Origin: Lysobacteraceae bacterium CU05-9 | Lineage (GTDB): Bacteria > Pseudomonadota > Gammaproteobacteria > Xanthomonadales > Xanthomonadaceae | Assembly (NCBI GenBank): GCA_007556525.1 | Contig: SWJS01000003.1 | Coordinates: 187,595 to 251,594, forward strand | Reading direction: 5' to 3' | Length of the DNA: 64,000 bases | Part shown: one piece after another, positions 45,072 through 53,433 of the stretch | Layout: every line of letters starts with the position of its first letter | Numbering within the stretch: the stretch's first letter is position 1 | Program-made: the position numbers and the translations under genes | Notes under the pieces: model-generated | The model's input: the letters and a program-made list of their open reading frames with translations, nothing else | Database searches by the model: none | What the model was told of the DNA's origin: nothing

Positions 45072-47462
45072 TTAGCCATGCAACTTACCTCGCAGAGCAC
45101 TCGAGGACGATTTGAACGCCTCGACTTTTTGGCCGAGCCATGCACGCTCATCATGGCCGGCTTCGACTTCGAACCCGAACATCAAGATCGACCCTTGTTT
45201 CACGTCATTGAACTCACCCTGGTAATACCGTTTTCGCACCGGTGAGGATCCGAACTTGCGATCGAGAATACTCAAAAGCTTCGGCTGTGGCGCCGCCTTA
45301 ATTCCCTGAGTGTCGCAGTACCATCGATAGAGGTTGTAGACGTCCTGCGCAAGGCATGGCGCCAATTTGACGCCATCGAACTCTTCGTTGACCAGCGCAA
45401 AACCAAACCGCGAAGTCGAATCCAGTGATTGATTGATCAGCTCCGACTTCGCATCGGAGATCGGTGGCAAAGTGCCCGGTCCGAAGTCGCCAAGGTCGAC
45501 CTCGAGCATGTAATCGTAAAGCGCAGCGGCGCCATTGTTGTCGATTTCTTCAAGTACCTTTTGATAGAACGCCGGATCCATCTTCGGTGGCGTCCAAATG
45601 ACGCAGTGGCGACGATCGTCTTCCTCGAGTACCGTCGGCAATGTTTCGTTCGAGAGAAATACCAGGTTGACGTGGTTGCGTTCCTGATACGCCATTGAGC
45701 CCTTGGGGTTGATGCGAATGAAGTCGCCGGTAACAAACGTTTTCAGTTTGTTTTTCACCTGGTACAACTCTTGACGTGCAACGACTTCATCGGCGATCAG
45801 GAACAATTTCTTTGACGCCCAATCGTTGAACTTATCCTCGAGAGCATCCTGATTGATCACGTTGCCGTAGTGACCATAGATCGCCATGACGGTTTCCCAT
45901 AGCAGGTTTTTACCCGTGCCCTGCGGACCGTGCATCACGATCGTTGTTTTCATCTTCGCGCCGGGGTGCTGCAGCGGGTATGCGATCCATTTGATCAACC
46001 ATTGCGACAGCTCCGGTGATTGGCTGTCAGCGGAGCAAAGATATTCAAGCAAGTTCAACAGCATGTCGCACTTGCCAAGACGATCGCGCTCAGTTGGCCA
46101 GCCTGACCATAGGTTGCATGTGATAGTTGGATCCCTTTCCGTTGGATCAAAACCAACATTCTCAGGTTGCACAACCTTGCGATCCGGACGCTCAGTCCAC
46201 CACGTATAGACCTGTTTGCTGACACACGCATCGCGGATGTCAGTGAGCTTCACAATGCGATGGTGATACCCATCGAACGCGAAGCCGCCGTTGCCGTAGA
46301 TGAGCGAGTAGCGATCGACGAGCTCTGCAGTCGAATCGATCGGACGCATGACGTCTTTCCCCGCCCCCTTTTGTGTAGGTGTGGGGGCGCGAGTTTCAGA
46401 GACTCCCCATGAAAGCTCCGTAGTGCGGGCTTCGATGCATGCGCGGACGGCATGCAACCCCTCGAGAGCATGGAGGTCGTTGAAGTCGGAAAGCCTACGG
46501 CCTCGAGACGTGAATTCGTTGACGCGTTTCGCATCGTCGGCAAACGTTGGCACCACCCATTCGCCGTGCGCGGACAGTGCTGCAGCAGATGCGGATGAGA
46601 TGCCCGCGTTGCCCTTGCCATGCGGTTGATCGCAAGCCGGGCAAAGCGTCGCGTTGTAGTGCAGATCGACCGGACCTTTGCAGGCACCGCAGCGCTGGAA
46701 ACGATCATCGTCTGCGCAGATCAAGATCTTCGCGTATCCGTATTTCTTGTGAAGCGCCTGAGCGACTGGCACCAGGTTATTCGCATCGAATGCAACGGCC
46801 ACTGGGTGACCGGTTGCCTCATACAGCGATGCTGCCGTGGCATAGCCTTCGGCAACGAGCAGGATCCATGTTGGAACTCCGCCGATTAGATGGAAGTGAC
46901 CCTGCTTGGCGAGACCTGCCGGCCAGTATTCCTTCTCGCGTTCGTTGGTTTTCGGCTTGTCGCGGATGATCTGCAGGCCGTGGACGTGGCCGCCGACATC
47001 ACACATTGGAATGACGAGAGCGCCATTCGGTGAGTAGCGTACACCGTGGCCACCGACGCCTTTCTTCGCTAGGTATTGGCTTTCGCCGGTCTCCGATTGT
47101 CGGATCCACATTTGCCGTGCACGCTCTGCGGCACGTTGCGCATTTTCCTTGCGTAGGCGCTCAGCCTTTGCCCTGTATTCTCGTTGACGTTGACGTATCG
47201 CAGCACGTTGCTCATCGGTCATCGTGGTCTTTCGCACTTCGACCTTTTGAGCATGGTTGTTGTTGCCGCGCCAAACACCAAAAGACCCGGTGATCAGATC
47301 CTCGCCGTCATCCAGGCGCATCTCGTGCAACACATACCAACCGCGCAATTCGCGATCGCCTTCCACGCGGACACGTTTCATCGTACCCGTGGTGTCGAGG
47401 TGATCCACCCGTAGGCCAGCGGAGCGCAGTTGATCTAGGACGTCTTCGTAATTCCGCGCCAT
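45072..47462 (-). CDS. Phage primase-helicase
   Basis: A 796-residue replication protein. After a basic coiled region come a zinc-like cluster (CGACKG...CPACDQ) next to a Toprim-type core (LLVAEGYATAASL, ILICADDD), then a superfamily 3/D5-like helicase with Walker A GPQGTGKN (about residue 511) and Walker B LFLIADEV, followed by a DUF5906-like region. It can prime and unwind phage DNA, replacing lambda O/P. Start 47462 is chosen; GTG 47483 is possible. Confidence 0.88.
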   Translation of the reverse strand: MARNYEDVLDQLRSAGLRVDHLDTTGTMKRVRVEGDRELRGWYVLHEMRLDDGEDLITGSFGVWRGNNNHAQKVEVRKTTMTDEQRAAIRQRQREYRAKAERLRKENAQRAAERARQMWIRQSETGESQYLAKKGVGGHGVRYSPNGALVIPMCDVGGHVHGLQIIRDKPKTNEREKEYWPAGLAKQGHFHLIGGVPTWILLVAEGYATAASLYEATGHPVAVAFDANNLVPVAQALHKKYGYAKILICADDDRFQRCGACKGPVDLHYNATLCPACDQPHGKGNAGISSASAAALSAHGEWVVPTFADDAKRVNEFTSRGRRLSDFNDLHALEGLHAVRACIEARTTELSWGVSETRAPTPTQKGAGKDVMRPIDSTAELVDRYSLIYGNGGFAFDGYHHRIVKLTDIRDACVSKQVYTWWTERPDRKVVQPENVGFDPTERDPTITCNLWSGWPTERDRLGKCDMLLNLLEYLCSADSQSPELSQWLIKWIAYPLQHPGAKMKTTIVMHGPQGTGKNLLWETVMAIYGHYGNVINQDALEDKFNDWASKKLFLIADEVVARQELYQVKNKLKTFVTGDFIRINPKGSMAYQERNHVNLVFLSNETLPTVLEEDDRRHCVIWTPPKMDPAFYQKVLEEIDNNGAAALYDYMLEVDLGDFGPGTLPPISDAKSELINQSLDSTSRFGFALVNEEFDGVKLAPCLAQDVYNLYRWYCDTQGIKAAPQPKLLSILDRKFGSSPVRKRYYQGEFNDVKQGSILMFGFEVEAGHDERAWLGQKVEAFKSSSSALRGKLHG

Positions 47463-47748
47463 TTCAGTAACTTTTGACCTCACTGTCTACACAAGAGGCG
47501 GGGTCCGAATTACCCTCATTCATGAAATCCCCAGGAGTACCTTTTCCGGCACAAATGAGAGCGGTTCTCATTATCGAAGCGGTGAGGTTACTGAACTGAA
47601 ACCTCAAAAATTGCGGCTTCCAGCTCCTAATGGGGGCGCGGGGTTTCGCCGGCGCAATTGCCATGAAATCGAGACGCATCAGAGGTGTCGCCCTGCCTTG
47701 CGATATGCTTTGAAGGGACCAAACAACAGAGCCCGCAAGGAGGGCGAC

Positions 47749-48036
47749 ATGAGCGTAAACATGGGTGATCTAGCGGCACGAGTCGCGCAGATGGAGTTGC
47801 AACAACACGCATTGCAGCAGCAGATAGGCGTACTGGATTCGCGATTACAGGCAACGGTTGAGGTGCTAGGTGTTGCGCTACTAACGCGACGATCCGACTT
47901 CGCGACCGCGCTGGCACAATTCCGCAAGATCGCTTCAACAGCGGCGACATCTAACCCTGCCGAATTCCAGCGCGTACTTGACATGTTGAGTAGCGAGCTC
48001 ACTCGGTCAACGTCGTACGATCGGCGAGACGAATAG
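47749..48036 (+). CDS. Small coiled-coil protein
   Basis: A 95-residue protein from ATG 47749 with a good AAGGAGGG site. The first half is a Gln/Leu-rich coiled coil (RVAQMELQQHALQQQIGVLDS). It stands alone on the plus strand inside the minus-strand replication region and overlaps the 3' end of the next gene by 38 bases. No family recognised. The 286-base gap before it shows only a pair of GTTACTGAAC-like repeats. Confidence 0.6.
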   Translation: MSVNMGDLAARVAQMELQQHALQQQIGVLDSRLQATVEVLGVALLTRRSDFATALAQFRKIASTAATSNPAEFQRVLDMLSSELTRSTSYDRRDE

Positions 48037-48442
48037 CATCCTGCGGTGAGATCCAGTCACGCGTCACCGATGACTTAACCTCAGTGACGCCATCAATGGC
48101 GTCCGCATCCAAGATGCTCGAGCGTGGGACGGTGTACTCAACGACGCCTTGATCGGTCACGCGGTAGTCGGTGATCGGTTCGAAGCTGCACGTGTCGGTT
48201 TGTACCGCGTAGTGAATCTGGCAACCCGCGATCGTCAAACACCCAACTTCGACGTACCAATTGGTAGAACGTGCGTTTGTTTTGACGCCGAGAGTTTCCT
48301 CAGACGAATGTATTGCCTTGACCGTACCGAACGCAGCGCGGTATTGCCCGCCGTCCGGACCATAGAACCAATGATCGGTCGTGATCAGATATTTCTTACC
48401 GACAGCGATGGCTGTCGCATTGAGTGCCGATTGACTACCCAT
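47999..48442 (-). CDS. Hypothetical phage protein
   Basis: A 147-residue protein, beta-rich, with two cysteines in GCLTIAGC and a C-terminal RDWISPQDAIRLADR helix. It lies between the CII-like block and the primase gene, so it probably belongs to early leftward transcription. No family recognised. Confidence 0.65.
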   Translation of the reverse strand: MGSQSALNATAIAVGKKYLITTDHWFYGPDGGQYRAAFGTVKAIHSSEETLGVKTNARSTNWYVEVGCLTIAGCQIHYAVQTDTCSFEPITDYRVTDQGVVEYTVPRSSILDADAIDGVTEVKSSVTRDWISPQDAIRLADRTTLTE

Positions 48443-48653
48443 TGCGTTGATTTCCTTTTTGTGGGGAATTGAAGAGAGACCGAACGTAGTTGGAGTGCGG
48501 ACGGCCTAGACGGATACGAATTCGTACCCAACCGATTGACTTGCCCTGGATGAACCAAAGGCACCGTGCAAATGTGATCCGCTTTGTCATGCACTCACGG
48601 ATCCGCGCATTGATCTGTTCATCGGAGTAACGGGGAGTATGATTCGACTTCAC
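48435..48653 (-). CDS. Small basic hypothetical protein
   Basis: A 72-residue basic protein (SDEQINARIRECMTKRITFARCLWFIQGKS). ATG 48653 overlaps the stop of the CII-like gene (ATGA) and its end overlaps the next gene by eight bases, which supports this frame over a competing one at 48385-48594. Possibly nucleic-acid binding, by charge only. Confidence 0.6.
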   Translation of the reverse strand: MKSNHTPRYSDEQINARIRECMTKRITFARCLWFIQGKSIGWVRIRIRLGRPHSNYVRSLFNSPQKGNQRNG

Positions 48654-49045
48654 GACCGTACCCCCACTAAACCAATCCGTTGCGCCTGGGACATCAACAA
48701 TTCCACCTTGCGCAGTTGCTCAGTAAGTTCACGTGCCAGCTTGGCTTGCTCTTCTTCAGGCTCCAGGGGAATTGGCTCAGCGTATCCAGCGTCACGGTTT
48801 TCAAACGCCGTCAATGTATGCACGTCCATCTGCCTTGCACGCTTGCGGATATAACCCATCTGCAACGGTGACAACACGTCGCGCTTATCCGGGTTGCAAC
48901 AGTCAGCAAGCCAACGCCCCGCCGCGTCGACAGAGAGCTCCGGTTTGAGTTCATGACCAACTGACTTGTATCCGCCGATGCCCTCGATCGTGGCTCTTAG
49001 CGCATCCCAGATGGTCTCAACGAATAACGGAATTTGGTCGGTCAT
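48650..49045 (-). CDS. CII/CP76-like phage regulatory protein
   Basis: A 131-residue protein. The N-terminus (LFVETIWDALRATIEGIGGYKSVGHELKPELSVDAAGRWLADCCNPDKRD, seen as a whole) fits the P2-type CII-like regulator group CP76: helices with a Gly-Lys-Gly-Leu-Pro helix-turn-helix-like turn, then 'NP-K-D' and a helical tail. It probably controls lysis-lysogeny or replication genes. It follows cro, as cII does in lambdoid phages. Confidence 0.6.
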   Translation of the reverse strand: MTDQIPLFVETIWDALRATIEGIGGYKSVGHELKPELSVDAAGRWLADCCNPDKRDVLSPLQMGYIRKRARQMDVHTLTAFENRDAGYAEPIPLEPEEEQAKLARELTEQLRKVELLMSQAQRIGLVGVRS

Positions 49046-49157
49046 TTAGTCGGTTTTCTCAGGTTGTACTTTGGTGTCCGAATCTGTCGGACAAGGTCGG
49101 ACAGCAAGGCTTGTTACAAAAAAAGACCCAACCACCTGAGTGATTGAGCCCATGGAG

Positions 49158-49433
49158 TTAATCGGAAATTTGAGATTCGTTGGACTGCGCACCTACCGCC
49201 ACGGCATCGGCGCCGGCGATGTGGTCGCAGTGATCATCGTTTGCAGACGGCGGCATCGCATCGGAGAGTGCCAAGTTATGCAGCGCAACAGCCGACATAC
49301 CTTGAGGCTCTTTCGTGCGACGGTGTTTGATATCACTCACTGCCGACGAGCTGAGGTCGATTGCGTGTCCGATTTGGACGAGCGACCAACCGCGTGACTC
49401 GAGGGATCTGATTTTGTCTGACCAATTTTCCAT
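49158..49433 (-). CDS. Cro-like repressor
   Basis: A 91-residue DNA-binding protein with a helix-turn-helix in WSLVQIGHAIDLSSSAVSDIKHRRTKEP. It is divergent from the CI-type repressor across three operators, which is the lambda Cro position. The tail is Asp/His-rich and probably disordered. Confidence 0.75.
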   Translation of the reverse strand: MENWSDKIRSLESRGWSLVQIGHAIDLSSSAVSDIKHRRTKEPQGMSAVALHNLALSDAMPPSANDDHCDHIAGADAVAVGAQSNESQISD

Positions 49434-49443
49434 TTCGCCAACT

Positions 49444-49494
49444 CTACGGTATTCCGTAGCCGTATGTCAACGGCATTCCGTTACGGCATTCCGT
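49444..49494. promoter_or_regulatory. Three-site operator region between cro and cI (OR-like)
   Basis: Three near-identical palindromes: CTACGGTATTCCGTAG (49444-49459), AACGGCATTCCGTT (49469-49482) and ACGGCATTCCGT (49483-49494). They match the two sites at 50728-50767, so all should bind the same repressor. Confidence 0.9.
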
Positions 49495-49506
49495 TTCAAT
49501 GGATGC

Positions 49507-50151
49507 ATGATGACATTAGGCCAACGAATCCGCGAAGTTCGCGAAGAGCAGGGGATATCCAGGGCGCAACTTGCGCAAGCCGCGGGGCTGTCATCGACGA
49601 CCCTAAGCGACCTTGAGCTCGATCGATCGAAGAGCACTACAAAGCTTCACAGAATTGCCGGGCGTCTGCGGGTGAACGTGGCATGGCTCGAGACGGGGCG
49701 CGGTCCGAAGGAGCTCGTAGTTAGTGACGACGAGTGGACCGATGTCGACGCATACTCTCAGCATGTTGCATTGGGTGATGGCGCTGTCGCAGAGGATCAT
49801 GTTGTCGCCGGAACGCTTCGGTTTAAGACGTCGAGTCTGCAGCGCAAAGGATTGCTTGGCCATCGGCTTGGAGTGTTCTACGGTGACGGTGATTCGATGT
49901 CGCCGCGGATCAATGACGGAGATGCATTCCTGGTTGACTTTGACGATACCCGCAAGGTGGACGGCAAGATTTATTACTTGCAATACGATGGCATGATCTA
50001 CGCCAAACGGCTCGAGAAAATTGGCCGCGAGTGGTTCATCACGAGTGACAACAAAGTCGATCCCAAATGGAAAAAACCGGTCGAAATTGATCATTCGAAT
50101 GATTTTCAAATTCATGGCCGCGTGCGATGGATTGCAAGCTGGGACGATTAA
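49507..50151 (+). CDS. cI: LexA/CI-type phage repressor with S24 autoprotease
   Basis: A 214-residue repressor. The N-terminal helix-turn-helix is ISRAQLAQAAGLSSTTLSDLE; the C-terminal S24/LexA peptidase has Ser130 (GDGDSMSP) and Lys167 (YAKRL), with a likely Ala101-Gly102 cleavage bond. DNA damage via RecA should trigger self-cleavage and induction. Two adjacent ATG codons (49507, 49510) start it; an in-frame extension upstream runs through the operators and is not coding. Confidence 0.93.
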   Translation: MMTLGQRIREVREEQGISRAQLAQAAGLSSTTLSDLELDRSKSTTKLHRIAGRLRVNVAWLETGRGPKELVVSDDEWTDVDAYSQHVALGDGAVAEDHVVAGTLRFKTSSLQRKGLLGHRLGVFYGDGDSMSPRINDGDAFLVDFDDTRKVDGKIYYLQYDGMIYAKRLEKIGREWFITSDNKVDPKWKKPVEIDHSNDFQIHGRVRWIASWDD

Positions 50152-50163
50152 CGAGGGGTCAAG

Positions 50164-50721
50164 ATGGGATCGGGTGTTGTTTCATTTGAGCAGGCAATCA
50201 AGAAGCTGTATCCACAGGTGGCCTGCCTACTGTTTTTTACGTACCGATGTAGGAATGCGATCAATCCCACGGATGAAAGGCGGATCTATGCGTTCATCAC
50301 ATCCAAGTTCGACGGTAGAACAGCAGATCCAGGTGAGATCGGTGATTGGCTACGCTCTGCGGTGAAGCAATGGCGAACAGGGAACGTGTCCATTCGATCT
50401 TGGGGTGACTTGTACGATGCGGTCGATGTGCTGACACCGGCCGAGCGCCTTGAGTGCCTACCAGTCGCACTATCCATCGCTGGACCGAGCCCGGGTCGAG
50501 CTGAGCGATGGGACTGGGACGTATATGCACGGGAGACTTTTGACCCCTCTTTCTCGATCGCCGAGTTACGCGCTCGATACGAAAAAATGAAGCATGAAGA
50601 GCGCCTTCAGAACGACCCCCTCTACGGGACGCGTCCCGTTGCAGAGATCGAATACCACAACAGAAAGCCGAAAACGGGGCTGCTGGACCGATTCATTCGA
50701 TGGTCAAAAACGCTGAAGTAG
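50164..50721 (+). CDS. Unknown protein co-transcribed with the repressor
   Basis: A 185-residue cytoplasmic protein starting 12 bases after cI with GAGGGG upstream, so it should be expressed in the lysogen. It is helical with conserved-looking blocks DERRIYAFITSKFDG, LYDAVDVLTPAERLE and a basic C-terminus (FIRWSKTLK). No membrane segment and no family recognised. Genes in this place often give immunity or defence (rex-like), but that is only positional. Confidence 0.7.
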   Translation: MGSGVVSFEQAIKKLYPQVACLLFFTYRCRNAINPTDERRIYAFITSKFDGRTADPGEIGDWLRSAVKQWRTGNVSIRSWGDLYDAVDVLTPAERLECLPVALSIAGPSPGRAERWDWDVYARETFDPSFSIAELRARYEKMKHEERLQNDPLYGTRPVAEIEYHNRKPKTGLLDRFIRWSKTLK

Positions 50722-50727
50722 TGCAAT

Positions 50728-50769
50728 CTACGGAATACCGTTGACAAGTTACTACGGAATACCGTAGAT
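50728..50769 (+). promoter_or_regulatory. Early rightward promoter with two repressor operators (PL/OL-like)
   Basis: Operators CTACGGAATACCGTT (50728-50742) and CTACGGAATACCGTAG (50752-50767) overlap a promoter with -35 TTGACA (50741-50746), a 17-base spacer and -10 GTAGAT (50764-50769). CI binding should block RNA polymerase. Confidence 0.88.
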
Positions 50770-50860
50770 TTAGAACCGTCAGGCATCGCCTGGCGGGCAA
50801 CCGGCGATTATCGCCACCCCTCGGTAGTCGCCGGATGCCCTCACTTTTGAGGGCTTTTTT
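50770..50860 (+). terminator. Structured early leader ending in a terminator
   Basis: CCGGCGA (50801-50807) pairs with TCGCCGG (50828-50834) across a loop that has its own hairpins. Next comes a strong terminator: GCCCTCA (50837-50843), TGAGGGC (50848-50854) and six T. The first early gene begins right after the T-run, so antitermination must be needed. Confidence 0.8.
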
Positions 50861-51013
50861 ATGGCTTTGACAAACGCAGACTACCGCCAAATCGGGCAGG
50901 GCGCCGCGCCTCCAAAGGGCTACCGGTTTACCGAGGCGCTCAGTGCAATTTTTTTCATATCGGCACCGGCTGCGGTTTTGGTCGTGCTTTTCTATCGGTG
51001 GCTCAGCGTATGA
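50861..51013 (+). CDS. Small membrane protein, first early gene
   Basis: A 50-residue protein starting at the end of the terminator T-run. A short hydrophilic N-terminus precedes one membrane helix (ALSAIFFISAPAAVLVVLFYRW). Its stop overlaps the next start (ATGA at 51010), which supports translation. Role unknown; lambda kil-like or exclusion functions occur at this position. Confidence 0.6.
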   Translation: MALTNADYRQIGQGAAPPKGYRFTEALSAIFFISAPAAVLVVLFYRWLSV

Positions 51014-51306
51014 GCATCGTGAACGAAGGCTATTGCGGCAACGGCATCAAAACAATCGTCACCACCGACGGCGACCGTTACCAGGCACAGATCGTCGTGC
51101 CGGAATCGGGATTGCTCAGTGACATCCAGATCGATGAAGCGGCAATCAACGTTGGCATCGTCAAGCGCGTCTCAACGCGTGACATGGGCATCGCGCTAAC
51201 CACACACAGCGTCTGCTACGTGACCGATCGCTACATCCGCCGTTCCAAAATGGACCGCGTCCTCAAAGCCGCCGTCGCATTCGTCGAAGCGCGAGGTGCG
51301 GCATGA
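51010..51306 (+). CDS. Hypothetical early phage protein
   Basis: A 98-residue protein, beta-rich in the first half (GNGIKTIVTTDGDRYQAQIVV) with a helical, basic C-terminus. ATG 51010 is chosen for the ATGA overlap with the previous gene. It overlaps the next gene by four bases. No family recognised. Confidence 0.6.
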   Translation: MSIVNEGYCGNGIKTIVTTDGDRYQAQIVVPESGLLSDIQIDEAAINVGIVKRVSTRDMGIALTTHSVCYVTDRYIRRSKMDRVLKAAVAFVEARGAA

Positions 51307-51533
51307 ACAAGCATCGTCGCAAGCGCATCGAAGACGTGATCTCGCAACTCGAGATCCTCGCATCCGAGATCGAAGAGATTCAGTCGGAAGAAGAGGAGGC
51401 TTACGACAATTTGCCGATCGCGCTACAGGAATCGGAACGAGGCGAACGGATGCTTGAGGCCGTCGATTCTTTGTCCTCAGCATTTAACGACCTCGAATTG
51501 ATTGTGAGTGAGTTGGGGAGGGCAGTCGAATGA
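51303..51533 (+). CDS. Small acidic helical early protein
   Basis: A 76-residue protein, nearly all helix and strongly acidic in the middle (IEEIQSEEEEAYDNLP). Possibly a DNA mimic or binding partner by charge alone. Four-base overlaps on both sides. Confidence 0.6.
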   Translation: MNKHRRKRIEDVISQLEILASEIEEIQSEEEEAYDNLPIALQESERGERMLEAVDSLSSAFNDLELIVSELGRAVE

Positions 51534-51742
51534 AACTATTTCAGCGCCGACTCAAGCCATGCAACCTGCAAGCCTGGCACCTGGCACAAACAGCGATCAT
51601 CCTGACGAATACCGACGGAGATCCAGAGTCGCATTCCAATGCGCGTCGACTTCGCGAATACCGAACTGCACAAAAGCTGCAGGTTCTCGTCAAAAACCCC
51701 CGTCTTTTTGTCGCAGCATATCGCTCACGCGAGGTGCTGTGA
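51530..51742 (+). CDS. Small basic early protein
   Basis: A 70-residue basic protein (MKLFQRRLKPCNLQAWHL; REYRTAQKLQVLVKNPRLFV). Its TGA shares its A with the next ATG. No family recognised. Confidence 0.55.
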   Translation: MKLFQRRLKPCNLQAWHLAQTAIILTNTDGDPESHSNARRLREYRTAQKLQVLVKNPRLFVAAYRSREVL

Positions 51743-51975
51743 TGTCCTGGCATTTCCGGAGCAAACCACTTATGCAAAGCAATCTCAGCGGTCCCGAATT
51801 TTTGGACCACGTCGCCGATGCCGAATTGAATTGCGGCAACATCATCAACTCTGATGCATACCGTCAACGCGCTGTTGAATGGGCACGTGACAAACAGGAA
51901 ATTGACGAGCTGCATCGCAAGCTGGCCGAATCAGAATCACGGTGGCGCCGCGTGCAATCGGCGGTGCAATCATGA
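51742..51975 (+). CDS. Small helical early protein
   Basis: A 77-residue protein from ATG 51742, sharing one base with the previous stop. The C-terminal half is a charged helix (WARDKQEIDELHRKLAESESRW). No family recognised. Confidence 0.55.
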   Translation: MSWHFRSKPLMQSNLSGPEFLDHVADAELNCGNIINSDAYRQRAVEWARDKQEIDELHRKLAESESRWRRVQSAVQS

Positions 51976-52205
51976 CGACGCTTCGCAGTGAAATCATCAA
52001 CTACCTCAACGGCTCAGGTGGCGATGCCGAATTGCTGTTACGACAGGCGGCAAGTGAACTCAAGCGCCTCGAGCACGAGGAGATCCGCAACGCGTCGCAG
52101 AGCGTGCGTCTGAATCATATCGAAGAAGAGCTCGCGACAATCACCTCCCGGTTGCGTCGAATGGAATCCGCTCAAACCCGCTCCAAGTTGGAGGTGGTCA
52201 AATGA
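51972..52205 (+). CDS. Small coiled-coil early protein
   Basis: A 77-residue protein starting in an ATGA overlap. It is helical throughout with heptad-like spacing (IEEELATITSRLRRMESAQT). No family recognised. Confidence 0.55.
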   Translation: MTTLRSEIINYLNGSGGDAELLLRQAASELKRLEHEEIRNASQSVRLNHIEEELATITSRLRRMESAQTRSKLEVVK

Positions 52206-52420
52206 AGCTATCCAACGCAAAAGCGATCGAGCAATTTTTGCGCGAAAACGGACCGTCATTGACCGGCAAAGTCGCAGACGCCCTGAACATCGATTCGAAG
52301 CTTGCATACGCACACCTGTGGCATCTCGAGCGTCGCGGCAAAGCATACCGTCGCATTTCCGTACAAAGGCGGGGAAGTCGCCATTTGTGGGAATGGTACG
52401 TCGATGGAGGTGCGCAATGA
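52202..52420 (+). CDS. Small winged-helix DNA-binding protein
   Basis: A 72-residue protein resembling a single winged helix: NAKAIEQFLRENGPSLTGKVADALNIDSKLAYAHLWHLERRGKAYRR, a helix-turn-helix followed by a basic wing. It may regulate early genes. ATGA overlaps on both sides. Confidence 0.6.
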   Translation: MKLSNAKAIEQFLRENGPSLTGKVADALNIDSKLAYAHLWHLERRGKAYRRISVQRRGSRHLWEWYVDGGAQ

Positions 52421-52665
52421 TTAATTTCCTGAAATGGCTCTTGTGCAGTAAGGAACTCGCAACGTTGCATCGCTATCGTGTCGCATGTCGAGATGCCGAC
52501 CGTTGGAACTGTGCAGAGTTCCGAGACTCATCGGCCACAGCGCGATGGATCTATGAGTTCGCCGAAATTGAAACTCTTGACGGTGAGGACATCACGTTTG
52601 CTTATCGGGGAATTTCTAGGTTTCGTGACGACCTACGGAAAGGTGAGAGAGGAGGTGCGCAATGA
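52417..52665 (+). CDS. Hypothetical early phage protein
   Basis: An 82-residue protein from ATG 52417 in an ATGA overlap. A hydrophobic N-terminus (MINFLKWLLCS) precedes a charged remainder with YRVACRDADRWNCAEF. No family recognised. Confidence 0.55.
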   Translation: MINFLKWLLCSKELATLHRYRVACRDADRWNCAEFRDSSATARWIYEFAEIETLDGEDITFAYRGISRFRDDLRKGERGGAQ

Positions 52666-52826
52666 GCTACTGGTTTGGCGCTCTTTTCTTCACTTGCCTT
52701 GCGATCGCCGAAGCCAACAAGCCGATGGAACATGGAACGTTCTACTCCGCCGTGATGACACTAATCTTCGCAATGCTGGCCGCGTATTACTGGAACAAAA
52801 TCTTCCCAGTGCGAGATGACAAATGA
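52662..52826 (+). CDS. Small membrane protein (54 residues)
   Basis: A protein with two hydrophobic stretches (YWFGALFFTCLAIAEA and AVMTLIFAMLAAYYW). GGAGG lies upstream, the start overlaps the previous stop (ATGA) and its stop overlaps the next start, so it is very likely real. Role unknown. Confidence 0.65.
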   Translation: MSYWFGALFFTCLAIAEANKPMEHGTFYSAVMTLIFAMLAAYYWNKIFPVRDDK

Positions 52827-53059
52827 AACCGTCACTATTCAAGCGACTCAAGGCATGGTTCACCGGTGGAAAATTAGTCTGGATCACGGTTGGATCTCCA
52901 ACGTGGGTGGAGTGCCACGTGGCGTATCAGACACCGTGGGGAGACTGGTACTTTTCACGCAAAACACTTCTCGGTGTCGCGCACTGGAGACTCAGCGAAG
53001 ACGGCACGTGGCTGACCAAACACGATCGCTGGAAGTGGATCGAGGAGGGCAGCAAGTGA
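52823..53059 (+). CDS. Trp-rich hypothetical early protein
   Basis: A 78-residue, beta-rich protein unusually rich in tryptophan (GKLVWITVGSPTWVECHVAYQ, WGDWYFSRK). Start in an ATGA overlap. No family recognised. Confidence 0.55.
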   Translation: MKPSLFKRLKAWFTGGKLVWITVGSPTWVECHVAYQTPWGDWYFSRKTLLGVAHWRLSEDGTWLTKHDRWKWIEEGSK

Positions 53060-53424
53060 ACCGCCAATTCATTTTTGAGGTCATGCTTCCACTCGCGACA
53101 ATTGCCGCGCTCACTGCATACGGCATGTTTAGTGCGGACTGGGGCGTCACTGTAATTGCCGCGTGCGTCGGCACAGCTTTTTTGGCCGCAAATGCATACG
53201 CACTGAAGCAGCTCACCGATGGGACCGACGCAAAATCAGACGCGCAACCGGCTGCCCCCGCGGTCCCCACAATTCAACTGCCGCCAACGATCGTCGCACA
53301 CCTGCAGGCACGTCGATACAGCAAAAACGACTGGACCGACGACGAATTCGCATGGATGGTCAGCCTGATCGTTGCCAACTTCACCATTACCGCGCCGACT
53401 GTCGAACGCGACAGCCGGTCTTAG
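53056..53424 (+). CDS. Two-helix membrane protein with a soluble C-terminus
   Basis: A 122-residue protein from GTG 53056 (GTGA overlap). Membrane helices lie at about 9-25 and 29-48; the rest is Pro/Ala-rich, then a helical domain (YSKNDWTDDEFAWMVSLIVANF). No family recognised. Confidence 0.55.
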   Translation: MNRQFIFEVMLPLATIAALTAYGMFSADWGVTVIAACVGTAFLAANAYALKQLTDGTDAKSDAQPAAPAVPTIQLPPTIVAHLQARRYSKNDWTDDEFAWMVSLIVANFTITAPTVERDSRS

Positions 53425-53433
53425 GAGTACACG

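Noticed and set aside
49315..49506. An upstream extension of the CI repressor frame
   Set aside because: It would translate through the operators and opposite cro; the helix-turn-helix begins right after ATG 49507.
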